NCBI GenBank assembly: GCA_043747745.1
Contig: JAYTOP010000001.1
Location: 1 to 49,455, forward strand
Direction: 5' to 3'
Length of the DNA: 49,455 nt
DNA from: SZAS-103 sp043747745
Lineage (GTDB): Bacteria; Pseudomonadota; Gammaproteobacteria; Xanthomonadales; Xanthomonadaceae
Positions 26,974-33,889 of this stretch are shown here, piece by piece. The position numbers and the translations under genes were made by a program. Under the pieces are notes generated by a model. It ran no database searches. It saw only the letters and a program-made list of their open reading frames with translations, and was not told the origin of the DNA. The stretch's first letter is position 1. Each line of letters opens with the position of its first letter.

Positions 26974-27858
26974 TTACAAGCTCGCCGCTCCGAGCGTGTC
27001 GCAATTCGCGATGTCGCCGGAATCGAAGCCTGCCTTGAACCAGTGCATGCGCTGGGCGGCGCTGCCGTGGGTGAAGGAGTCGGGGACGACGCGGCCTTGC
27101 GCGGCCTTCTGCAACGTGTCGTCGCCGACCTGCGACGCGGCATTGAGCGCGGCCTGGATATCGCCGGCCTGCAGCCACTGCAGTTGCTGCTGGGACTTGT
27201 TGCTCCAAACGCCCGCGTAGCAATCCGCCTGCAGTTCGATGCGCACCGACAATCCGGTAGCGCCTTCCATGGCCATTCCGCGCTTGCGCAGCTGGTCTTC
27301 CTTGGCCATCGTGCCGAGCAGGTTCTGGACGTGGTGGCCCACCTCGTGCGCGATCACGTACGCGCGTGCGAAATCGCCTGTGGCGTGGAAGCGCGTGTCC
27401 ATTTCCTGGAAGAAATCGAGATCGAGGTAGACGCGGTGATCGTTCGGACAGTAGAACGGGCCAGCGGCGGATTGCGCCTCGCCGCAGCCGGAGACGGTCT
27501 GGCCATGGAAGAGCAGCAGCTTGGGCTGCTCGTACTGCAAGCCCTTGGACTGGAAGTAAGCGCCCCAGACGTCCTCGGTGCTGCCGAGCACGTGCGCGAC
27601 GAATTGCTCCTGAACGTTGCCGGCGACATCCACAGGCCGGCCCTGTGTCGGCACCGGAGCGCCCGCATCGCCGCCACCGAGCAGGCCGAAGATCGTCGAG
27701 CGCGTCTGCGGCACGAACATCGCCACGAGCACCAGCAAGATCGTGCCACCAATGCCGAGGTGAATGCCGCCGAAGCCCCTGCCGCCGCCTCCGCCACCTC
27801 CACCGCCGCCGCTGTCCTCTTCGACGTTGCTGCTTTGACGACCTTTTCTCCAGTCCAT
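26974..27858 (-). CDS. ypfJ: YpfJ-family neutral zinc metallopeptidase
   Basis: A 294-residue protein with a cytoplasmic, Gly-rich N-terminal linker (SGGGGGGGGG), one transmembrane helix (about 46-64, LGIGGTILLVLVAMFVP) and a zincin domain. The active site is AHEVGHHVQNLLG (HExxH), preceded by YLDLDFFQEM and followed by ELQADCYAGVW, in which the E is the likely third zinc ligand. The QAALNAASQVGDDTLQ and FTHGSAAQRMHWFKAGF blocks are characteristic of the family. The physiological substrate is not known. ATG 27858 is chosen over 27885 because GGAGAG lies a few bases upstream. It is convergent with the pseudokinase gene. Confidence 0.93.
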   Translation of the reverse strand: MDWRKGRQSSNVEEDSGGGGGGGGGGRGFGGIHLGIGGTILLVLVAMFVPQTRSTIFGLLGGGDAGAPVPTQGRPVDVAGNVQEQFVAHVLGSTEDVWGAYFQSKGLQYEQPKLLLFHGQTVSGCGEAQSAAGPFYCPNDHRVYLDLDFFQEMDTRFHATGDFARAYVIAHEVGHHVQNLLGTMAKEDQLRKRGMAMEGATGLSVRIELQADCYAGVWSNKSQQQLQWLQAGDIQAALNAASQVGDDTLQKAAQGRVVPDSFTHGSAAQRMHWFKAGFDSGDIANCDTLGAASL

Positions 27859-28019
27859 GGCGCGCTCTCCTGAAAGTGCGCCCACCCTAACGGCGCGGGC
27901 GATGCCTCCACAAGGGTTCGGCTTGTGCTTGGGGGAGGCGAGTTAGCTGGCGTTGGGTTGAGCGATGTGTTTGCGTGCAGTCTCGGTATCGGATTCACCG
28001 GTCTGCGCATCCGGGCGGC

Positions 28020-30620
28020 GCCTGGGAATAGGGCACGATTCTTGAGGATCGGAAATTGTGATCTGTTCCTTTTATGGATTCCGAAGTGTTTCCGGCACCT
28101 TTATTGACCACTTTTTTCACCCATTGTTGGATAGGACGCCAGGCAACGGAGAAATAATTGAATGCTCCAATTGCGAAGTGTCGATATTCCCTCGAAGCGT
28201 CAGATCATCTTCTCTAACCATGTCAGCAAACAGCTTGCCGATAGCGGCGAACTTTTTTTGATATTCACCAGGGCCGGAAGCCCAAGCTGACCTCATATTG
28301 TTGTAAACGTCTTTTTCGTAGATGAACGTCTCAAAGGCCGACCTACTCACGTAACTCATCTCATTTAAAACCATATCGAGCAAGACCACGGCTAGATGCG
28401 AAACCTTCGGAATATCCTCTCCCCGCATATCGGGTGACATATGCGATATTTTGAGAAAGCGATCATACCGCAGACGCTGCACAGTTCGTTCGACGATTAC
28501 TCTGTCGACTCCGGCAATACTAAAGTCATTTAAAAGACTGGATAGCTCGTAATTGACATGCGTACTTTTTGATCTGATCTGCTGCAGTAGGCGCAGCCCC
28601 AATGAGTAAGGCATGGTCATCTGGCTATCGACTGTAAATATATTTGGAAGAAGTTTGTTCCCATCTGCGCTTGAGAGATCGTCCTTCATGAGTGCACGCA
28701 GCACCATCGCGACACTCACCCGAGCGCTCCCATGCAAATGCTGATCTACAACAAGCTTGTCCATAGCCTTGGGCGATGACCGGAAAATTGCACTAACCGC
28801 CCTGAGGTTATCGCGCAAGCTGCCGTTACCTGCGGCTTGGACAACTTGAAATGCATCACTACCGATCTTTGCCTCGTAACCTATAGTCTCAATCAAAACA
28901 GAAACCCGATCCCTCGCAACCTTCTGCGACGTAGCTGGATACCCGTGTGGAAGTCGAGCGAGGATGCGTTCAAATCGCTTCCCGAGAACCGTAGCCAATG
29001 GCGCTTTTTGAACGAGAAACTGTTCTTTCACCGACGCGATCGAATGCTCTCTGATGGAATGGGAAGCAAGCGCCTCGGTCCGCATGACCAAAATAACGAC
29101 AGCCGACGTTGTGGACTTTAGTTTCTCCGACATCTTATATAGGAACTCTTGAAAATGAAGCCCCAGTTGATCTGAGTTATCAAGAGCGACCACCACAGGC
29201 AACTTGCAATTCAGAGTCAACCATTTGATTACGCGCACTAAATGCTCCTGCGGGTCCTTCTGACTTAAATCCCAGACGAATTGCCTAGCGGCCTCAATAT
29301 AATTTTCATCGGAGTCATTAGAGTGCGGGTAACGCGCCTTCTGAAACTTCCGAACCTCTGCATTGTAAATGTCACGTAGATGCGCCCATTCGTCTGGATC
29401 ATAGCTTCCATTCATCAACTCAGTTACTTTTGCAACCTCACCCAGAATCTCACGACAGATTAGCTGAAGCATTTCGTCCCGATCGTAGGCAGTAAAGGGA
29501 CGATCTTGGAAGGGCAGTAAGTCAACGCGCGCCCATACCGCATGCCCGAGCTTCCCACTAGTCCTTAGTAGCAACTCGCAGTGGCGAAGGAATGAGGATT
29601 TCCCTACCCCGACCTCGCCATGAAGAATGACCGTTCTACCCGATGGCATATCTGGAAAAACAGGTGGCTCCAACATTGCTTCGTTGAATCCTTCTACCTT
29701 GGAGCGCACGGTCCCTTGTGAACTTTCTACGCGACTACTGATCAGTGCCTCGATTGTCTTTATCGTCGTCTTGTTAGCGCGAACTGGGCAGTAGCATTCT
29801 TCAAAGTCCTGTTCGCTTGTAAGTTCCTCGACGTAATGCGCAAGGAATTGATCGAGAATGTTCGAGTAGTCCTCTTCCTCCAGCGAAAGTTCCTCGTGGT
29901 AGGGAAATGCATCCTGAAGACGCATGGAGAAGAGCGGGCGCTTCAACTCGCGCCCAAGTAGTAGCTTTTCCGCCTTTCCCTCTTGAATCGAGGTGTAGCC
30001 CAAGAGCTCAGCAAAATCATCGATACGCTTCACGATCTGATCTATACCGTTGAACACAATCACTCGTGCGTCCGGTAGAGCGCGGTGTCTGTGGGAAGGC
30101 TTAAAGAAGATCCAGTCAGCGCCATTAGTCGCGCATGCGTAAACCGCCCCCGTGTGCTGCGCGTACTGAAGACACTGATCGAGTGCTTCGACAAGACTCG
30201 AAGACGCTGAGGCTCGAACCTTGCGATACGTTGTTATGCGTTGAGTAGCAAGCTGTTGGGGGATACTGAATGACCGACCGGTTTTCTTCGCCTCCAAGAC
30301 CATCAGAGGCAGACCACCCTGCATAAGCAGGTAGTCAATGAATCCTCGCGCATTCGTCCATCCGGCATACGGCTCACGTTTTATATCGCCACTACTCCAA
30401 TCGAGGTGCTGGAGCAATGGATCAATTACAAGTGCACGCGTATCTGCCTCCGTACCATCGAGAGGTAGTGGCTTCGGGAGATCGAGCAAGAAATCAAGCA
30501 AATCCGACATACACCCACCTCATTGATCGACGCAACTCTGGCAATCACATTTTTCCGAAAATTCGCGGTGGCGGAGACAGTAGCTAGATACAGTTCCGAA
30601 CTACCCTCTACACGGCACCG
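28020..30620. mobile_element. AT-richer genomic island of about 2.6 kb
   Basis: Base composition drops visibly near 28020-28040 and rises again near 30610-30620, and the codon use of the single gene inside differs from its G+C-rich neighbours. The right boundary cuts a reading frame that is G+C-rich up to about 30620. No integrase, terminal inverted repeat or flanking duplication was found, so the mechanism of entry is unknown and the ends are approximate. Confidence 0.55.
28117..30510 (-). CDS. HsdR-N-like nuclease fused to a STAND/AAA-like P-loop NTPase
   Basis: A 797-residue protein in AT-richer DNA. Residues 1-135 look like a type I restriction HsdR N-terminal domain: TRALVIDPLLQHLDW, D59 in GFIDYLL, the PD-(D/E)xK pair E73/K75 in LMVLEAKK, then LDQCLQYAQHTGAVYACATNG. 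The NTPase core has Walker A LHGEVGVGKSS (about 295-303), Walker B VVVALDNSD (about 440), an arginine-rich sensor segment (MRTEALASH) and a lid with GNGSLRDNLRAV. The C-terminal part (about 610-720, LLQQIRSKSTHVNYELSSLL) resembles a winged helix. AGGTGGG precedes ATG 30510. No methylase or specificity gene accompanies it, so it is not a classical R-M system. A single-gene anti-phage role, as in Avs-like nuclease-STAND proteins, is inference. Confidence 0.75.
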   Translation of the reverse strand: MSDLLDFLLDLPKPLPLDGTEADTRALVIDPLLQHLDWSSGDIKREPYAGWTNARGFIDYLLMQGGLPLMVLEAKKTGRSFSIPQQLATQRITTYRKVRASASSSLVEALDQCLQYAQHTGAVYACATNGADWIFFKPSHRHRALPDARVIVFNGIDQIVKRIDDFAELLGYTSIQEGKAEKLLLGRELKRPLFSMRLQDAFPYHEELSLEEEDYSNILDQFLAHYVEELTSEQDFEECYCPVRANKTTIKTIEALISSRVESSQGTVRSKVEGFNEAMLEPPVFPDMPSGRTVILHGEVGVGKSSFLRHCELLLRTSGKLGHAVWARVDLLPFQDRPFTAYDRDEMLQLICREILGEVAKVTELMNGSYDPDEWAHLRDIYNAEVRKFQKARYPHSNDSDENYIEAARQFVWDLSQKDPQEHLVRVIKWLTLNCKLPVVVALDNSDQLGLHFQEFLYKMSEKLKSTTSAVVILVMRTEALASHSIREHSIASVKEQFLVQKAPLATVLGKRFERILARLPHGYPATSQKVARDRVSVLIETIGYEAKIGSDAFQVVQAAGNGSLRDNLRAVSAIFRSSPKAMDKLVVDQHLHGSARVSVAMVLRALMKDDLSSADGNKLLPNIFTVDSQMTMPYSLGLRLLQQIRSKSTHVNYELSSLLNDFSIAGVDRVIVERTVQRLRYDRFLKISHMSPDMRGEDIPKVSHLAVVLLDMVLNEMSYVSRSAFETFIYEKDVYNNMRSAWASGPGEYQKKFAAIGKLFADMVREDDLTLRGNIDTSQLEHSIISPLPGVLSNNG

Positions 30621-30764
30621 CAGAAACCGCAGCCCCACCGCATTGAGCATCCCGTTCACGATCATGGTCGTGATCCGCGCGCGGTTCAACATGCTGTCGA
30701 CGAGGCCGGCCACGGCCGCGGCCAGCCAGGCGAAGTAGCCGAGGCCGACGTAGTCGCCGAACAC
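30612..30764 (-). pseudogene. Truncated small membrane-protein gene at island boundary
   Basis: Reading leftwards from GTG 30764, which follows GAGGGGAG, the frame gives YVGLGYFAWLAAAVAGLVD and then MLNRARITTMIVNGMLNAVG: two hydrophobic segments of a small membrane protein. The G+C-rich, protein-like part ends near 30612 and runs into AT-richer DNA where the frame continues without membrane character (RVEGSSELYLATVS). This looks like the front of a gene cut by the island. I do not recognise the family; phage-like small membrane proteins are one possibility. It may instead be a short intact but chance frame. Confidence 0.35.
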
Positions 30765-30787
30765 TCTCCCCTCACCAGCCTATTTGA

Positions 30788-31038
30788 CTGGCCCGCCAGC
30801 CAATCCCACTGGCGCGCCGCCCTTTTTTGCTCGCGCTCCAGGGATTCGGCTCGCGTGTCACCCTTTTTCACTCGCGCTCCGGCAATTTCCGCTCGCGCGC
30901 CAGCCGCTTTGGTCGGCGCGCCACCCTTTTTGGCTCGCGCGTGGGCCTTTTTTGCTCAATCGCCAGTGAAATCGGCTGGCGCGCGAGCCGATTTGGTCGG
31001 AGCGCCAGTCAAATTTGCTCGCGGGCCGTTTTCAACGG
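30788..31038. repeat. Array of twelve degenerate 21-bp repeats
   Basis: Units start at 30788, 30809, 30830, 30850, 30871, 30892, 30913, 30934, 30955, 30976, 30997 and 31018; all are 21 bp except one of 20. The rough consensus is CTCGCGCGCCAGCC-TTTGG with strong conservation of the CGCG core and the T-rich end. On the minus strand one frame reads heptads such as KKGGAPT, KAAGARA, EIAGARV, KKGDTRA, interrupted by a single TGA at 30956-30958. The period being a multiple of three suggests a former coding repeat, but no intact gene spans it. Confidence 0.75.
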
Positions 31039-31086
31039 CGAAGTCGAGCCATCGGGCCGACATGCGCATCCCTGCCCTACAGCCCC

Positions 31087-31120
31087 GAAAAACACAAAGC
31101 CGCTGTTCGGCGGCTTTGTG
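31087..31120 (-). terminator. Intrinsic terminator for the 31163 gene
   Basis: On the minus strand a perfect 11-bp stem (CACAAAGCCGC at 31093-31103 with GCGGCTTTGTG at 31110-31120, loop of 6) is followed by five T residues (A residues 31088-31092 on the plus strand). It lies about 43 bases after the stop of the minus-strand gene at 31163. Confidence 0.8.
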
Positions 31121-31162
31121 GTGATGCAGCCACGGCGTCATCGCCGGGTGTTGGTCCGGCGG

Positions 31163-31651
31163 TCAGACCGTCGCTTTCTCCGCAGGCTCGGCCTTGGCCT
31201 GCCTGTGGAAGCGGCTGGACAAGTCCTTGCGCAGACCTTCCAGTCCGGCGTTCTTGCCGGCGACCTTCAGCAGGGCGTAGCCCTCCAGCGACAACGCCAT
31301 GATGTCGCTGCCGAGTGCGGAGTCGGATGCGTCGGCGCGTTCGGCGAGTTTCTGCAGGCGCTGGAAGCGTGGGCGCAGGGCGTCGAGTGCGGCGAGGTCG
31401 GCCTGGGCACCGGCGAGGCCGATGCTGGCGGGGACGACCTGCGGGTTCTGCGCGAGGGCATTGATCGTCTGCCGGCAGAATTGCTCGGACTTGGTGCCCA
31501 TACGCATCAGCCCGCGCAGTTCGTCGGCGTCGAGCGCGATCAGCCCGGCAAGTGCGGTTTCGAGCGCGGTCAGCGCGGCGTCCACGGCGGTCAGTTGCGC
31601 CGGGGTGAAGGTCAGCGATATCAGGTTCTGGCTCACGTGCGTTTTCCCCAT
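31163..31651 (-). CDS. Conserved-looking small helical protein, unknown function
   Basis: A 162-residue, almost wholly helical soluble protein with no signal peptide or membrane segment. The N-terminus (SLTFTPAQLTAVDAALTALE) is followed by ALDADELRGLMRMGTKSEQF, a long Leu/Ala-rich coil and LSLEGYALLKVAGKNAGLEG. It ends in a Lys/Glu/Ala-rich tail. Proteins of this kind, a four-helix bundle with an S-L-T-F/L-T start, occur in many proteobacteria without an assigned role. It is a single gene with its own strong terminator. The ATG 31651 start is the first in frame after the G+C-rich leader. No enzyme motif is visible. Confidence 0.7.
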   Translation of the reverse strand: MGKTHVSQNLISLTFTPAQLTAVDAALTALETALAGLIALDADELRGLMRMGTKSEQFCRQTINALAQNPQVVPASIGLAGAQADLAALDALRPRFQRLQKLAERADASDSALGSDIMALSLEGYALLKVAGKNAGLEGLRKDLSSRFHRQAKAEPAEKATV

Positions 31652-32000
31652 GGTGTAGCGATGGCCGGGCGGCGATTGCTGCCCGGATGCAGCGGCCCTG
31701 GATGCGGGCCGGGCATCGCACGCACGCCTTCGATTGCCCCAACCGATGCCATGCGCGTGGATCGCATCCCTGCCGAAGCGCCGGGTGTGCGTGCGATGCC
31801 TGCGCGCAAGGTTGTCGGACGGTGGCGTTGGCGCCTATCGGGGTTTGGCTGATTCGCGTGTAGGAGATTTCCTACACGCGCGGAGCGCGCGTCGCGGAAG
31901 CTGCGCATGACTGCCGACGACGGCGTCGCTTCCCAGGCAATCGCCCCGATACACATCCCGCGACGATGGCAGTTGGCGGCGTTTGCTACCCTTGTCGCAC
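31652..32000. other. Intergenic region with two inverted repeats
   Basis: This divergent region between the 31163 gene and recQ holds no convincing gene. A 14-bp perfect inverted repeat GGCATCGCACGCAC / GTGCGTGCGATGCC (31712-31725, 31787-31800), extendable to about 17 with one mismatch, resembles a REP pair. A second, perfect palindrome with 11-bp arms CGCGTGTAGGA / TCCTACACGCG lies at 31855-31880. Either may carry promoters or protein-binding sites. Confidence 0.6.
31855..31880. repeat. Perfect 11-bp palindrome upstream of recQ
   Basis: CGCGTGTAGGA (31855-31865) and TCCTACACGCG (31870-31880) form a perfect stem with a 4-base loop, about 120 bases before the recQ ATG. It could be an operator or a dispersed repeat; the GTAGGA...TCCTAC core recalls short palindromes repeated in Lysobacterales genomes. 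Confidence 0.6.
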
Positions 32001-33839
32001 ATGTCCCCTGCCCGCGAACTGTCCCCTGCCCGCGAATTGCTTGGGCGCATCTTCGGTTATCCCGCGTTTCGCGGTCCGCAGGAAGCGATCGTCGATCATC
32101 TGGTTGCAGGCGGTGATGCGCTCGTGCTGATGCCGACCGGCGGCGGCAAGTCGTTGTGCTACCAGATCCCGGCCTTGCTGCGCGACGGCACCGGCATCGT
32201 GGTGTCGCCGCTGATCGCGCTGATGCAGGACCAGGTCGAGGCGCTGGAACAGCTCGGCGTGCGCGCGGCCTTCCTGAATTCGTCGCTGACCGCCGATGCC
32301 GCAGCGGCGGTCGAACGCCAGTTGCTCGCGGGCGAACTCGACCTGCTGTATGTCGCACCCGAACGCCTGCTGATGCCGCGCTTCCTGTCGCTGCTCGATC
32401 GCAGCCGCATCGCGCTGTTCGCGATCGACGAGGCGCATTGCGTGTCGCAATGGGGCCACGATTTCCGCCCGGACTACCGCGAGCTCAACCTGCTGCACGA
32501 ACGCTGGCCGCAGGTTCCGCGCATCGCATTGACCGCGACCGCAGACGAACCGACGCGGCGCGAAATCGTCGAGCGATTGCAGCTTGAAGCGGCGCAGCAG
32601 TTTATCAGTTCGTTCGACCGCCCGAACATCCGTTACCGCGTGGTGCAGAAGGACAATGCGCGCAAGCAGTTGCTCGACTTCCTCACGGCGCATCGCGACG
32701 CGGCCGGCATCGTCTATTGCCTATCGCGCAAGAAGGTCGAGGAAACCGCCGCGTTCCTCGCCGGCCATGGCGTCACCGCATTGCCGTATCACGCAGGGCT
32801 GAATGCGGAAACGCGCAGCACCAACCAGCGTCGCTTCCTGCGCGAGGACGGCGTGGTGATCGTCGCCACGATCGCGTTCGGCATGGGCATCGACAAACCC
32901 GACGTGCGCTTCGTCGCGCACATGGACCTGCCGAAATCGCTGGAAGGCTATTACCAGGAAACCGGCCGCGCGGGCCGCGATGGCGAGGCCGCCGATGCGT
33001 GGCTTTGCTACGGGCTGGGCGACCTGGTGACGCTCAAGCAGATGATCGAGCAGTCCGAATCAGGCGAGGAACGCAAGCGGCTGGAACGCCGCAAGCTCGA
33101 TGCCTTGCTCGGCTATTGCGAATCCACCGTGTGCCGACGACGCCTGCTGCTCGCCGGTTTCGGCGAAGAGTACGCGCCTGACCACGGCCGCCGCGATTGC
33201 GGCAACTGCGACAACTGCCTCGAACCGCCCGAGCGCTGGGATGCGAGCGTCGAGGCGCAGAAGGCGATGTCGTGCATCGTGCGCACCGGCCAGCGTTTCG
33301 GCGCGGCGCATGTGATCGATGTCCTGCGCGGTGCAGATACCGAAAAGATCCGCCAGTACGATCACCACAAGCTCAGTACATACGGCATCGGCACCGACGT
33401 CGATGCCAAACGCTGGCGCGGCGTGTTCCGCCAACTGGTCGCGGCGGGATTGCTGGAAATCGATGCGGAAGCTTACGGTGCGATACGCCTGACCGAAACG
33501 AGCCGTGCTGTATTGCGCGGCGAACAGAAAGTTGAGCTACGCCGCGAGATCGAACGCTCGCGCGAACGCACCCGCACCGCGCGCACGACCGCGGCACCGG
33601 CAGATCTTCCAACGCATGCAGTGCCGCGCTTCGAAGCCCTGCGCACATTGCGCGCCCGCCTCGCACGCGAACAAAACGTCCCGGCCTACGTGATCTTCCA
33701 CGACGCGACCCTGCGCGCGATCGCTGCCGACGCCCCGCGCGATCTCACCGAACTCGGGCGCATCAGCGGCGTCGGTGCGAGCAAGCTCGAACGTTACGGC
33801 GGGCAGGTGCTCGACACGCTGCAGGCCAGGGACGCTTGA
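32001..33839 (+). CDS. recQ: ATP-dependent DNA helicase RecQ
   Basis: A 612-residue 3'-5' DNA helicase acting in recombinational repair. It starts GRIFGYPAFRGPQEAI with Walker A MPTGGGKSLCYQIP, motif II FAIDEAHCVSQWGHDFR, SFDRPNIRY, YYQETGRAGRDG and the RQC zinc-site cysteines (CRRRLLLAGFGE, CGNCDNC). A winged-helix region and an HRDC domain (FEALRTLRARLAREQNVPAY, LTELGRISGVGASKLERYG) end the protein, so all three domains are present. ATG 32001 is preferred to the in-frame opening at 31983. The first residues carry an in-frame 18-bp tandem duplication (SPAREL twice). It is followed 50 bases later by the histidine-kinase operon, with a hairpin between. Confidence 0.97.
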   Translation: MSPARELSPARELLGRIFGYPAFRGPQEAIVDHLVAGGDALVLMPTGGGKSLCYQIPALLRDGTGIVVSPLIALMQDQVEALEQLGVRAAFLNSSLTADAAAAVERQLLAGELDLLYVAPERLLMPRFLSLLDRSRIALFAIDEAHCVSQWGHDFRPDYRELNLLHERWPQVPRIALTATADEPTRREIVERLQLEAAQQFISSFDRPNIRYRVVQKDNARKQLLDFLTAHRDAAGIVYCLSRKKVEETAAFLAGHGVTALPYHAGLNAETRSTNQRRFLREDGVVIVATIAFGMGIDKPDVRFVAHMDLPKSLEGYYQETGRAGRDGEAADAWLCYGLGDLVTLKQMIEQSESGEERKRLERRKLDALLGYCESTVCRRRLLLAGFGEEYAPDHGRRDCGNCDNCLEPPERWDASVEAQKAMSCIVRTGQRFGAAHVIDVLRGADTEKIRQYDHHKLSTYGIGTDVDAKRWRGVFRQLVAAGLLEIDAEAYGAIRLTETSRAVLRGEQKVELRREIERSRERTRTARTTAAPADLPTHAVPRFEALRTLRARLAREQNVPAYVIFHDATLRAIAADAPRDLTELGRISGVGASKLERYGGQVLDTLQARDA

Positions 33840-33840
33840 G

Positions 33841-33866
33841 CTGGGCGCAACGCGGATTGCGCCCAG
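33841..33866 (+). terminator. Hairpin immediately after recQ
   Basis: CTGGGCGCAA (33841-33850) pairs perfectly with TTGCGCCCAG (33857-33866) around a 6-base loop, starting one base after the recQ stop. It has no T-tract; it may terminate weakly or stabilise the recQ message while allowing read-through into the kinase gene. Confidence 0.5.
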
Positions 33867-33889
33867 ACATGCGGTAGCATGGATTGGCG

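Noticed and set aside
28117..30510. Classical type I restriction endonuclease HsdR
   Set aside because: No SF2 helicase motifs, no hsdM or hsdS nearby; the NTPase is of P-loop STAND/AAA kind.
30788..31038. CRISPR array
   Set aside because: Units are contiguous with no unique spacers, diverged and only 21 bp; no cas genes nearby.
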